Shown piece by piece: positions 55,777-64,000 of a DNA stretch of 64,000 nt. Every line of letters starts with the position of its first letter. Positions within the stretch are counted from its first letter, which is position 1. The position numbers were made by a program, and so were the translations under genes. The stretch comes from an uncultured Sterolibacteriaceae bacterium (GTDB lineage Bacteria > Pseudomonadota > Gammaproteobacteria > Burkholderiales > Rhodocyclaceae), in the NCBI GenBank assembly GCA_937888595.1, contig CALARK010000016.1, positions 1 through 64,000 of the forward strand. Direction: 5' to 3'. A model generated the notes under the pieces. It saw only the letters and a program-made list of their open reading frames with translations. It made no database searches and had not been told where the DNA came from.

Positions 55777-56451
55777 ATGCAGACTCTTTTCTTTCCCCGG
55801 GCAGCCGGTCTCATCGCTGCCGTGCTTCTGTCCTGTCTCGCCCTGCCCTCACTCGCCCAGAACCTGGGCAACGGCAAGGACATCAACGAAACCTGTGCCG
55901 GCTGCCACGGCGAGTTCGGCCAGGGCGGCAAGAAGGGTGAGTATCCGCGCATCGGCGGGCAGCGCGCCTCCTACATCGAGCAGCAGCTGCGCTCGTTCCG
56001 CGACCGCATCCGCATCAACATCCCGATGTTCCCCTACACCGAACCGCGCGAACTCAAGGACGAGGACATCGTCGATGTCGCCGCTTACCTCGCCTCGCTC
56101 AAGCTGCCGACCCGCCCACCCGAATTCAAGGATACCGACGACGCACTGACACGCCTCCGCGCGATGGAAAAGGTGATGATCATCGCCCGCGTCGAGGGCG
56201 ACATCGCCAACGGCGAGAAGCACTACCAGGAACACTGCCGCAACTGCCACGCCAAGGACGGCATGGGGCGCAGCGACTTCCCGATGCTCGTCGGGCAATA
56301 CACCAACTACCTGATGAAGCAGATGGTCGCCTACCGCGCCAAGGAGCGTCCGCACGACGAGGACAAGCCGGGCGGCATCCTGGAACGCTTCAGCGAACAG
56401 GACCTGCAGGATATCCTCGCCTACCTGACGACCATCCAGCCACGCGACTGA
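55777..56451 (+). CDS. Dihaem cytochrome c (c4-like)
   Basis: A 224-residue protein with a signal peptide (about 1-24) and two haem sites, CAGCH and CRNCH, each followed by a c4-type domain. It is similar in plan to the nos-cluster protein at 564. It lies between regB (divergent) and nirH (convergent), so it may donate electrons to NirS. The ATG at 55777 is preferred to an upstream in-frame start because it begins the signal peptide. Confidence 0.83.
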   Translation: MQTLFFPRAAGLIAAVLLSCLALPSLAQNLGNGKDINETCAGCHGEFGQGGKKGEYPRIGGQRASYIEQQLRSFRDRIRINIPMFPYTEPRELKDEDIVDVAAYLASLKLPTRPPEFKDTDDALTRLRAMEKVMIIARVEGDIANGEKHYQEHCRNCHAKDGMGRSDFPMLVGQYTNYLMKQMVAYRAKERPHDEDKPGGILERFSEQDLQDILAYLTTIQPRD

Positions 56452-56468
56452 CGCGTACCGCAGCTGAT

Positions 56469-56954
56469 TCAGCCAGCGATGCGCAGGCCGGTCTTCTTGA
56501 GAATGCGGCTGCTGTACAGGATGTCGCTGGATCGGCAGGCATCCCCCAGCAGGCGGGCGATTTCGGCAGCATGTGCCTCCGCCTCGGAGTGGTCGCGGCC
56601 GTGCACCATGGCGAAAAGATTGTAGGGCCAGTCCGGCAGGCGACGCGGACGCCGGTAGCAGTGGGTCACGAAGGGCAGCGCCCCCACCTGCGCGCCCAAC
56701 GCATCGATCCGGTCGTCGGCGACATCCCATACCGTCATGCCATTGTGCCGATAGCCGAGGGCATAGTGATTCGGCACTGCGCCAATGCGCCGGATGACGC
56801 CGGTCGCCAGCATAACGGCCAGCCGTGCCTGGACGTCGGCCGGTGCAATGCCGAGTTGTTCGGCCAGCGCATGATAGGGGCGCGGCACCAGCGGCAGGCC
56901 GGCCTGCGTGGCGATGATCAGGCGGCGATCGAGATCTTCGATGGCGTCAGGCAT
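56469..56954 (-). CDS. nirH: NirH-like siroheme decarboxylase subunit
   Basis: A 161-residue Lrp/AsnC-like protein with an N-terminal helix-turn-helix-like segment and the C-terminal motif HCYRRPRRLPDWPYNLFAMVHGR. This is one of the four NirDLGH-type domains that decarboxylate siroheme to didecarboxysiroheme. It overlaps nirG by 8 bp and is the last gene of the nirC-F-DL-G-H unit. Confidence 0.85.
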   Translation of the reverse strand: MPDAIEDLDRRLIIATQAGLPLVPRPYHALAEQLGIAPADVQARLAVMLATGVIRRIGAVPNHYALGYRHNGMTVWDVADDRIDALGAQVGALPFVTHCYRRPRRLPDWPYNLFAMVHGRDHSEAEAHAAEIARLLGDACRSSDILYSSRILKKTGLRIAG

Positions 56955-57429
56955 GCAGCTTCATCTCGACGAAGTATTCGCGCTCCTTGGGAAACGCGAA
57001 TACCGGCAGCCCGGTCGCCGCCTCGATCTTCGCGATCGCGGCGGCGATACCCTCCGGCTGCTCGGTCGCCAGCACGAACCACATGTTGAGCGCGTGCTCG
57101 CGCCGGTAGTTGTGCGCGACCTCGGGCAGGGCGTTGACGATCCCGGCGATGCGCTCGTATTCCGGTTCCGGCACCTTCAATGCGGCCAGCACGAAAGCGC
57201 CCCCCATCCGTTCGACTTGATACATCGGCCCGAAACGGGTCAGCACCTTGCGATCGAGCAGGCTCCGCAGGCGGTTCAGCACATCCGCCTCGGTCAGGCC
57301 CAGGCCCACCGTCTCCGCTATCGCCCGATAGGGTTCGTCACAGAGCGGAAAGCCGCCCTGCAAGGCATTCACCAGCGCCCGGTCCGCGACATCGAGCGTG
57401 ACGTCGCCGGCGCCCGTTTCATGCGCCAT
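56947..57429 (-). CDS. nirG: NirG-like siroheme decarboxylase subunit
   Basis: A 160-residue Lrp/AsnC-like protein with VLTRFGPMYQVERMGG and HNYRREHALNMWFVLATE, marking the NirG/NirD half of the decarboxylase. It overlaps nirDL by about 11 bp and nirH by 8 bp. The start could be slightly downstream, since no strong ribosome-binding site is seen. Confidence 0.85.
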   Translation of the reverse strand: MAHETGAGDVTLDVADRALVNALQGGFPLCDEPYRAIAETVGLGLTEADVLNRLRSLLDRKVLTRFGPMYQVERMGGAFVLAALKVPEPEYERIAGIVNALPEVAHNYRREHALNMWFVLATEQPEGIAAAIAKIEAATGLPVFAFPKEREYFVEMKLHA

Positions 57430-58411
57430 CGAAATACCGCGCGCCACACTGCTTGAATCGGCGCAGGCTGAACAGTGCCTGGCATGGATGGCCGGCAATC
57501 CGGCACAAACGCTCGATGACGGGCTCGACTTCCTCGCGGGAACGACCATGCACCATGCAGAAAAGATTGTGGTGCCAATACGGCAGGTGACGCTGACGGC
57601 GGTAGCACAGCGTCACGCCGGCTTCTGCCGCCAGGCGCTGTCCGACAGCGCTGACCTGGTCATCCGGGATATCGAAGACAACCATCGCATTGGCCCGGTA
57701 GCCGAGTTCATGGTGTCGCACGACCACGCCGAAACGCTTGATGCAGCCCTCGTCCAGCCATTCGGCCAGCCGTCCCGCCAGCGCCGACTCCTGCATTCCG
57801 GTCCGCGCCGCCAGTTCGCTGAAAGGACGTGGCACCAGCGGCAATCCGGGCTGCAGGGCGGCGATCAGGCGCCGGTCCTCCTCGGAGGTCGGCCGCTGCT
57901 CGCAGCGGCGGGCATTCTGCCGCACCTTGCCGCCATGCACGAGATCGAAACCGAGGTCGATATGGAACTCTTCCAGCAACGGCAAGGCTATCGGCGGCAA
58001 ACCGGTGCGCCGGCCGATATCGGCCAGGAGGGCAGCGAGTGCCTCCTCGTCGGCGGCCGTGGCAACGAACCAGAGGTTGTAGGCATGCTCGCGCTCGTAA
58101 TTGTGATTCACGCCATTGCAGGCGCTGACGAGGGCAGCCACTTCGTCGAGACGGTCGCGCGGGACCGCCAGCGCAGCCAGCGTGCTCGCCCCGACCGCGC
58201 GCGGCGCGAACACCGCACCGACCCGGCTGATCGCCCCTTCCTGCTGCAGGTGCCGCAGCCTGTCGAGGACGGTGGCCTCATCGCTGCCGACGCGGCGGGC
58301 GATCTCGGCGAAAGGTGCCGTCACCAACGGAAAGTCACGCTGGAATTCGTTCAGCAGCCTGAACTCGAGCGTCGGGTCAGGCATCACGGCGGCAGGCATG
58401 GGTGCGTTCAT
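57419..58411 (-). CDS. nirDL: NirDL fusion, siroheme decarboxylase subunit
   Basis: A 330-residue protein of two fused Lrp-like modules. The first has GAISRVGAVFAPRAVG and HNYEREHAYNLWFVATA (NirD-like); the second has GCIKRFGVVVRHHELGYRANAMVVFDIP and LCYRRQRHLPYWHHNLFCMVHG (NirL-like). It acts with NirG and NirH on siroheme. The ATG overlaps the nirF stop by one base. Confidence 0.92.
   Translation of the reverse strand: MNAPMPAAVMPDPTLEFRLLNEFQRDFPLVTAPFAEIARRVGSDEATVLDRLRHLQQEGAISRVGAVFAPRAVGASTLAALAVPRDRLDEVAALVSACNGVNHNYEREHAYNLWFVATAADEEALAALLADIGRRTGLPPIALPLLEEFHIDLGFDLVHGGKVRQNARRCEQRPTSEEDRRLIAALQPGLPLVPRPFSELAARTGMQESALAGRLAEWLDEGCIKRFGVVVRHHELGYRANAMVVFDIPDDQVSAVGQRLAAEAGVTLCYRRQRHLPYWHHNLFCMVHGRSREEVEPVIERLCRIAGHPCQALFSLRRFKQCGARYFDGA
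57769..57792 (+). repeat. Degenerate 24-bp repeat copy in nirDL
   Basis: GCCGTCCCGCC followed by AGCGCCGACT, three mismatches from consensus, antisense to nirDL. It corresponds to the residues ESALAGRLAEW, so it may reflect coding chance. Confidence 0.45.
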
Positions 58412-59565
58412 CAGAATCCCGTCCTCGCGGCACGACTGGTGAAGAAGATGCCTGACGGGCTTTTTGCCGGCAGCGTCGCCAGGCGGGCGAATGTCTGCGT
58501 GTCGTAGATCGAGACCGTGTGGTCATCGCGCGCCGACAACCAGACGGCCTCGCCGCGCGGCGTGAATTCCATGTGCAGGATGGCCTTGCCCGGCTGCAGG
58601 GTCTGGACCACCTCCCCTTTCAGGGTATCGATGACCTGCACCCAGCCATTATCCGGGAAGGCGAAGTTGACCCACACCTGGCGGCCGTCGGGACGCGCCA
58701 TGACGAACACCGGCTGCCCCTTGACCTGGATGCGGCCGGTTTCCTTCCAGGTACCCTTATCAACGATCAGCACCTCGTGCCTGCCGATTGCCGGCAGGTA
58801 GGCCTGATGGCCGGCCACCGCCCAGCCGCGCAGGTGCGGCATCTTGAAAACCGGCAGCTTCTCCTGGCCACGACCGTAGTTCTCGAGAATCTTGCGCGCA
58901 CCGGCTTCCGGTTTCCAGGTATCGAGCAACGCGATGCCGTCCTCGCCGAACAGGCCTGCCATGTAATGACGGCCATCCGGCGTCACCAGCCCGTCGTAAG
59001 GCTGCACGCCGGCAGGGAATTGCTGCGTGACGGGATGACGCGGATCGGACAGGTCGCTGACCCAGATCTCGCCCTTGTCGAAGAGCGCGTAGGCGAAGCG
59101 CTGACCCGGCAGGTCGGCAAGGCCGACCACCTTCGATTGCGTCGGCACCTCGGACAGCAGTTCGAGCGTCACCGCATCGAAGACCTTGATGCCGCCCGGC
59201 GTGTAGTTTTGCGCCACCACGAGGCGGCCATCCTGCGAGATTGCGCCCCCGATGCTGTTGCCTGCCTGCATCACGCGCTTGTCGATGCGCTGGAGCAGGA
59301 TATCGACCTTGGTCAGGCCACCGTCGCGGCCGAAGATGTAGGCATAACGGCCGTCACGCGAAAAAACCGCCGAGGCGTGCGACAGGTCGCCCAGCCCTTC
59401 GATGCGACCGAGCACGCTGCGTGCCGTCGTATCGACCACGGCCACGCGGCCGTCGGCGCGTTCGATGACGATGCCCAGATCCCCCGTCCCCCGGAGCGGC
59501 TGCTGCGCGCAGGCCGACAGCAAAACCAGCAGGGATGCCCACAGCAGGGCAGGCAGGCGGTTCAT
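58411..59565 (-). CDS. nirF: NirF, haem d1 biosynthesis lipoprotein
   Basis: A 384-residue protein with a lipoprotein signal peptide (lipobox LSAC, about 17-20) and a d1-type propeller resembling NirS without the cytochrome domain (VSDLSDPRHPVTQQFPAGVQPYDGLVTPDGRHYM). NirF is a periplasmic dehydrogenase-like factor for haem d1. The ATG at 59565 overlaps the nirC stop by 4 bp. Confidence 0.92.
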   Translation of the reverse strand: MNRLPALLWASLLVLLSACAQQPLRGTGDLGIVIERADGRVAVVDTTARSVLGRIEGLGDLSHASAVFSRDGRYAYIFGRDGGLTKVDILLQRIDKRVMQAGNSIGGAISQDGRLVVAQNYTPGGIKVFDAVTLELLSEVPTQSKVVGLADLPGQRFAYALFDKGEIWVSDLSDPRHPVTQQFPAGVQPYDGLVTPDGRHYMAGLFGEDGIALLDTWKPEAGARKILENYGRGQEKLPVFKMPHLRGWAVAGHQAYLPAIGRHEVLIVDKGTWKETGRIQVKGQPVFVMARPDGRQVWVNFAFPDNGWVQVIDTLKGEVVQTLQPGKAILHMEFTPRGEAVWLSARDDHTVSIYDTQTFARLATLPAKSPSGIFFTSRAARTGF

Positions 59566-59888
59566 CGCACATCCTCCGGAAATCCGGCCACGAGTTGTCG
59601 CACGATCCATTCTGCTTCCTTCTCGCTCATGATGCTTTTCCAAGGCGGCATTGCCGTTCCCGGACGTCCGTAATAAACGGTGGCCACCAGGCCATCGAAA
59701 GGCCGGTCCTTCAGCGTTTGCGGGGTCAGCGGCAAACCCAGCCCGCCCGTCAGCTGCATGCCATGGCAGGAACCGCAATCCTGACGCACCAAGTGAATCA
59801 GTTCGCGCTGCCGATCCGGCGTCGGCTCCGTCGCCGCCACGACCCCTCCGGTCAAAAGCAGGCCCAGCAATAAGGTTGTACGTCGCAT
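59562..59888 (-). CDS. nirC: NirC, periplasmic monohaem cytochrome c
   Basis: A 108-residue protein with a signal peptide (about 1-20) and haem motif CGSCH (38-42). NirC cytochromes accept electrons from haem d1 intermediates or donate to NirS. It leads the nirC-F-DL-G-H unit. The ATG at 59888 lies 42.5 bp from the centre of an FNR-type box and has no Shine-Dalgarno sequence. Confidence 0.88.
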   Translation of the reverse strand: MRRTTLLLGLLLTGGVVAATEPTPDRQRELIHLVRQDCGSCHGMQLTGGLGLPLTPQTLKDRPFDGLVATVYYGRPGTAMPPWKSIMSEKEAEWIVRQLVAGFPEDVR

Positions 59889-59923
59889 GGGCGATAGGTT
59901 CGCCGGATCGCGCGATCGCCGCA

Positions 59924-59937
59924 TTGATACTTGTCAA
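59924..59937 (-). promoter_or_regulatory. FNR/DNR-type box of the nirC operon
   Basis: TTGATACTTGTCAA, one change from TTGAT-N4-ATCAA. The centre is 42.5 bp from the nirC ATG. The -10 region (around ACCTAT) is weak. The spacing again predicts an mRNA that begins at the start codon. Confidence 0.65.
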
Positions 59938-59964
59938 TAAAGCTTCGCGATGGCACGACCAATG

Positions 59965-59993
59965 AAAACGGCTCCGGAATCCGGAGCCGTTTT
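59965..59993 (-). terminator. Terminator after the ethylbenzene-dehydrogenase-type cytochrome gene
   Basis: AAAACGGCTCCGG pairs perfectly with CCGGAGCCGTTTT around AAT. It lies 23 bp after the stop at 60016 and can work in both directions. Confidence 0.85.
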
Positions 59994-60015
59994 GGCCATC
60001 ATGTATCGGGGGGTT

Positions 60016-60906
60016 CTACATCTTGCCCGCGGTCACGTCAGCCTTGGCATCGATGCCGAGCGTGTAGCCAAGCGAAACATGGTGGAAGCGGCCGATGGTA
60101 TGGTCATCATGAATCGCAATCCCGAAATTCACCACTTTTCCGGGGGCCAGCGCCACATCCTTGTCGCCGCCGGTCAGCTTGCGGGTGAAGACCACGGCGT
60201 ATTCGCCGCCCTTGTTCTCGCCCTTCGCCTCGACCAGGGCCTTGCCACCGCTCATCTCGCGCTTGTCGGCGACGTAGCCGTCATGCCCCTTGTTGTCCTT
60301 GCTGGTCCATTGCAGCAGGTCGTAGAACTTGCCGGCATCGGCCACGTACTTGGTCTTCTTGTCGTCCTTGGCATCGGGCATCGTGCGCGAATCCTGGTGG
60401 CAGGTCGCCCAGCAACCGCCGGCCTTCGACATATCGACTTCCTTGCCCTTGGTATCCTTCGTGATGATGCCATCCGTCGCCAGCATGAAGGCCAGCTTCA
60501 CGGCATTGTCGGCATCCATCTTCGGGCCGCCTCCGGCCGGCGCTTTCCAGCTGAAGCGCAGGTAGAGATTGGCGCCGTCATGCGCGGCCTGCACCTTGAC
60601 CGGATAGCCGGGCGACTTGCCCTTGATCGGCTTCGGCTCGATTTTCTCACCACTCACCATCTTCTGGCCGAAAGTGGGAATTTCCTCCTCGTGGCAGCCG
60701 GTACAGGCCTCGCCCTTGCGCAGGCCTTTGGCACCGCTGTGTTCTATACCGTTCATGATCCACTCGACGGGGGAAACGCCGGGGTAAAAGACGTGCAGGG
60801 TCTTCGTCGGCACTTTGCCCCAGTCAGGAGCGGCGGCCAGCGCACCGCCTGCGGCGAACGCCATGACGAGAGAAAGTGCGGATGCGGTAATCAGTTGCTT
60901 GTGCAT
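60016..60906 (-). CDS. Ethylbenzene-dehydrogenase-type haem protein with CX3CH site
   Basis: A 296-residue secreted protein (signal peptide about 1-25). It has a normal haem motif CTGCH (68-72) and a second one, CWATCH, with three residues between the cysteines. The C-terminal part is an EB_dh (ethylbenzene dehydrogenase gamma-like) haem b domain. It lies between nirS and nirC and is preceded by an FNR-type box, so it probably carries electrons in nitrite reduction. A close relative is unknown to me by name. Confidence 0.8.
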   Translation of the reverse strand: MHKQLITASALSLVMAFAAGGALAAAPDWGKVPTKTLHVFYPGVSPVEWIMNGIEHSGAKGLRKGEACTGCHEEEIPTFGQKMVSGEKIEPKPIKGKSPGYPVKVQAAHDGANLYLRFSWKAPAGGGPKMDADNAVKLAFMLATDGIITKDTKGKEVDMSKAGGCWATCHQDSRTMPDAKDDKKTKYVADAGKFYDLLQWTSKDNKGHDGYVADKREMSGGKALVEAKGENKGGEYAVVFTRKLTGGDKDVALAPGKVVNFGIAIHDDHTIGRFHHVSLGYTLGIDAKADVTAGKM

Positions 60907-60969
60907 ATTCGAACTCCTGGAGAAGGTGGGACACGAATCGATTCTATGGAGACGATCAGGGTTATTTCA

Positions 60970-60983
60970 TTGATCGTCCTCAA
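60970..60983 (-). promoter_or_regulatory. FNR/DNR-type box of the EB_dh-type cytochrome gene
   Basis: TTGATCGTCCTCAA. A minus-strand TAGAAT at 60941-60946 gives +1 near 60934, 42.5 bp from the box centre. This leaves a 28-nt leader containing an AGGAG, so this gene has a normal leader. Confidence 0.65.
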
Positions 60984-61021
60984 TTAACGATAGCCCCGCC
61001 CCAAAGTGTACATTCCAACGA

Positions 61022-61050
61022 CAAGGGGCCACCTTGCGGCAGCCCCTTGC
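61022..61050 (-). terminator. Hairpin after nirS
   Basis: CAAGGGGC pairs with GCCCCTTG around a 13-base loop, about 28 bp after the nirS stop. The T-tract is poor. Confidence 0.45.
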
Positions 61051-61077
61051 GTGATTGCATCAACTCACAGCGGACGA

Positions 61078-62766
61078 TCAATAGATGTCGTGCTGGGTGT
61101 TGTAGACGTTGAACTTGCCGGTCGGGGTGATCATCTTCGGATCGGTGATCACCTTCTTCAGCTTCAGCGTCTTGTCGTCGTAGATCACGATCGCCGACTG
61201 GTCGGTCTTGCCGCCCCACAGCGAAATCCAGACTTCGGAACCATCCTGGCTGAACTCCTGATGCACGGCACGGCGCAACGCCTTCGTCATCGGCAGACCG
61301 GAATCTTTCGCCACGTCGATGCGGACCGGCGGCTTGGACAGGTCGTTGATGTCGAACACCATGTTCACCTCGGCGTTCTCACGCTCGGGGTTCATCGGCA
61401 TGTCGGTCCAGAGGTGGTTCGACTTCGGGTGCGTCTTGACGAACAGGTTACCGGCGCCCGGGGTCTTCAGCTCTTCGACAACCTTCCAGTTGTACTGCTT
61501 GAACTGGGCATACTTCGGATCGTCGGTCGGCGTCGAGATCAGGGTGATCACGTCGGCACCCAAGTGGCCGGTCGCCCAGACGGGACCATACTTCGGATGG
61601 ATGAAGTTGGCGCCACGGCCGGGGTGGGGGATCTTCTTGGTGTCGACCAGGGCGGCCAGCTTGCCGGTCTTGGTGTCGACAGCCGCCACCTTGTTGGAAG
61701 CGTTGGCGGCCACCAGGAAGTAACGCTTGGTGTAATCCCAGCCACCGTCATGCAGGAACTTGGCGGAGTTGATCGTGGTGGTCTTCAGGTTGTTGATGTC
61801 GCTGTAGTCCACCAGCAGGATCATGCCGGTTTCCTTGACGTTGATGACCCACTCGGGCTTGATCTGCGAAGAAACGATCGAGGCCACGCGCGGCTCGGGG
61901 TGATACTCGCCATCCACCGTCATGCCGCGGGTCGAAACGATCTTGAGCGGCTTGAGCGTGTCGCCTTCCATGATCGAGTACTGGGGCGGCCAGTAGGTGC
62001 CGCCGACCAGGTACTTGTCCTCGAAGCCCTTGAACTTGGAGGTATCGACCGAACGGGCGTCGGAACCCATCTTGACGGTCGCCACGGTGGTGGGCTCTTC
62101 GAACCACATGTCGATGAGGGTCACCAGGCCATCGCGGCCGACGGTGTAGACATAGCGGCCGGAAGCCGACAGGCGCGAGATATGCACCGCATAGCCGGTC
62201 TTGAGGATCTTCCAGATCTTCTTGGTGTCGCCGTCGATCAGGGCCAGTTCGCCCGTGTCGCGCAGGGTGACCGCGAAGATGTTGTTCAGGTTGATCTTGC
62301 TCATCTGCTTGGTCGGACGCTTGTCGACCGGGACGAGCAGCTTCCAGCTGTCCGTCATGTCCTTCAGCGAGAACTCCGGCGGGATGTCCGGGGTGTTCTG
62401 GATGTAACGGGCCATGACATCGATTTCCTTCTCGGACAGGATGTCATCGTAATTCACCATGCCGCCTTCGGTGCCGTAGGCAATGATCTTCTTCAGACGG
62501 TCGGTACCCAGCTTGAGCGTGCCGCCGGTGACTTCCTTGCCGTCCTTGTCCTTCTTGCTCCAGTTCGGCTCGAGGTTCTTGCCGGTGGCGCCCTTGCGCA
62601 ACACACCGTGGCAACCGGCACAGCGCTCGAAGTAGATCTTCTTGCCCATCGCCTTCTCTTCCGGCGTCATGGACGGAGCGCCCTGTTGCGCATAGGCCTG
62701 ACCAAATGCCGCCGCCAGCGCGAACGGCACGACAGCCAGGGTAAAGCGAGAAATCTTACGCATCAT
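61078..62766 (-). CDS. nirS: Cytochrome cd1 nitrite reductase
   Basis: A 562-residue enzyme with a signal peptide (about 1-26), a cytochrome c domain with CAGCH (49-53) and an eight-bladed d1 propeller, including the His-rich segment RAVHQEFSQDGSEVW and ending PTGKFNVYNTQHDIY. It reduces nitrite to NO in the periplasm. The ATG at 62766 is chosen because GGAGG lies 6 bp upstream; one in-frame ATG directly follows. Confidence 0.97.
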   Translation of the reverse strand: MMRKISRFTLAVVPFALAAAFGQAYAQQGAPSMTPEEKAMGKKIYFERCAGCHGVLRKGATGKNLEPNWSKKDKDGKEVTGGTLKLGTDRLKKIIAYGTEGGMVNYDDILSEKEIDVMARYIQNTPDIPPEFSLKDMTDSWKLLVPVDKRPTKQMSKINLNNIFAVTLRDTGELALIDGDTKKIWKILKTGYAVHISRLSASGRYVYTVGRDGLVTLIDMWFEEPTTVATVKMGSDARSVDTSKFKGFEDKYLVGGTYWPPQYSIMEGDTLKPLKIVSTRGMTVDGEYHPEPRVASIVSSQIKPEWVINVKETGMILLVDYSDINNLKTTTINSAKFLHDGGWDYTKRYFLVAANASNKVAAVDTKTGKLAALVDTKKIPHPGRGANFIHPKYGPVWATGHLGADVITLISTPTDDPKYAQFKQYNWKVVEELKTPGAGNLFVKTHPKSNHLWTDMPMNPERENAEVNMVFDINDLSKPPVRIDVAKDSGLPMTKALRRAVHQEFSQDGSEVWISLWGGKTDQSAIVIYDDKTLKLKKVITDPKMITPTGKFNVYNTQHDIY

Positions 62767-62848
62767 CAAAATCCTCCCGGGAAAATGGTGGAAATAGGTG
62801 CATTGCCACCTACGGGCCGAAGCTTCCTCCCTCGGGAAACCCCCTGCC

Positions 62849-62862
62849 TTGATAACGGTCAA
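62849..62862 (-). promoter_or_regulatory. FNR/DNR-type box of nirS
   Basis: TTGATAACGGTCAA on the plus strand, one base from the ideal. It lies about 90 bp before the nirS start and would give a leader of about 48 nt with a strong ribosome-binding site. This is a typical class II layout for an NO- or oxygen-responsive nirS promoter, although the -10 is unclear. Confidence 0.65.
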
Positions 62863-62914
62863 TTATTCAAGCTGCCAACCTGCGCACAACGAAGCCCGTC
62901 GGCCCGGGGAGCCT

Positions 62915-63394
62915 TCAGTCGCAGGTCGCCGCACAGGCGGCAGGATTGCCGGTGCAATCGCCGCTACCTTCGACGCGGCACTGGCCCTTGGTGCGGTAGG
63001 CAAATACGACTTCGCCCGGGTAGGTGCACACGACGCGGGTCAGCTTGCCCTTGCGGGCCACGGCAATCGACGTCGCCTTTGACGACTTGAGCTTGTCGTC
63101 AGGCAGGTCGCAGGAGACGTAGCCTTGAAACTGTCCGCCCGGTACTTCCCACAAGGCGACGTTCTTCAGGCGACGATAGAGATTGTAATCGGTGCAGACC
63201 TGCTCCTCCTGCCAGTTGTACATCCGGGCGTTGTCGCTGCAATAGCCGCCAAAAGTGAATTGCAACTCCTCTTCAGAAGGACAGGTACCCACCTGTACCG
63301 CAACGGACAGATCAGGGCAGGTCACGGTCTCCGCCACGGCAGGGGCCGTCAGCGCCAGGGTGCCCAGGAACAGGGCCAGCTTGCAGGATTTCAT
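62915..63394 (-). CDS. Secreted cysteine-containing hypothetical protein
   Basis: A 159-residue protein with a signal peptide (about 1-20, ends VAE) and ten or more cysteines, mostly paired (CPDL...GTCPSEE, YCSD, VCTDYN, YVSCDL, VVCTYPG, GQCRVEGSGDC, PAACAATCD), so it is probably disulfide-bonded in the periplasm. No known family is evident to me. Between alaS and nirS, 29 bp after alaS. Confidence 0.65.
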   Translation of the reverse strand: MKSCKLALFLGTLALTAPAVAETVTCPDLSVAVQVGTCPSEEELQFTFGGYCSDNARMYNWQEEQVCTDYNLYRRLKNVALWEVPGGQFQGYVSCDLPDDKLKSSKATSIAVARKGKLTRVVCTYPGEVVFAYRTKGQCRVEGSGDCTGNPAACAATCD

Positions 63395-63423
63395 GATCGC
63401 ACTCCGGGATAAAAACATTAAAC

Positions 63424-64000
<577 letters not shown>

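Overview
The window looks like a chromosomal segment from a facultatively anaerobic, denitrifying betaproteobacterium, most likely Rhodocyclales (Dechloromonas/Azonexus/Sulfuritalea-like). This rests on the high GC content, the clade II type nos gene order, the betaproteobacterial order thrS-infC-rpmI-rplT-pheS-pheT-ihfA-merR-tRNA-Pro, and the nir/nor gene content. I made the taxonomic call by gene content only. There is no mobile element, CRISPR array, rRNA or phage gene, and no gene-free stretch longer than about 200 bases.

Layout: (1) 1-8.4 kb: tail of a probable nosZ, two c-type cytochromes, and nosB-D-G-H-F-L-Y plus a thioredoxin, i.e. a nosR-less clade II nitrous oxide reductase cluster. 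(2) 8.4-17 kb: a menaquinone pathway (menG/ubiE, menA, menB, menC, menE, menF, menD), interrupted by a cysteine-poor Crp/Fnr regulator of DNR/NnrR type. (3) 17-24.5 kb: a haem-binding GGDEF/EAL protein divergent from nirJ-nirN-pentapeptide protein, then a polyferredoxin divergent from a NorE/NorF-like pair. (4) 24.5-27.4 kb: a MarR-centred divergent cluster (HPP protein, 66-aa protein; DsrC/TusE-like, CBS protein, FmdE-like). (5) 27.5-32.5 kb: two haem proteins, a FadL/TodX porin and an OmpR/EnvZ-type two-component pair. (6) 32.5-38 kb: norE-F-Q-orf-D-nnrS and a STAS protein. (7) 38-53.8 kb: housekeeping (fur, bamE, dapB, carA, carB, greA, a long-form hisG, tRNA-Pro, ihfA, pheT, pheS, rplT, rpmI, infC, thrS, tRNA-Asp). 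(8) 53.8-63.4 kb: RegBA-type redox two-component system, dihaem cytochrome, nirH, nirG, nirDL, nirF, nirC, an ethylbenzene-dehydrogenase-type cytochrome and nirS. (9) the right edge holds the 3' end of alaS.

The genes work together as anaerobic nitrogen-oxide respiration. NirS reduces nitrite, with haem d1 made by NirJ, NirDLGH, NirF and NirN. The NorD/Q/E/F accessories support an NO reductase whose catalytic genes norCB are not in the window. The nos cluster reduces N2O, probably drawing on the menaquinol made by the men genes. FNR/DNR-type boxes precede many of these units. At six of them the box centre lies only 41.5-44.5 bp from the start codon and there is no Shine-Dalgarno sequence, which suggests leaderless mRNAs.

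The most unusual feature is a 24-bp interspersed motif, core GCCGGCGCCGACTTTT, with about 20 copies across unrelated genes and gene ends. Inside genes it is read as recurring peptides such as AVPPAPTF, PAGADFS and KVGAGGTA. Its density and even spread resemble a DNA-uptake-type or other genome-wide signal more than a mobile repeat.
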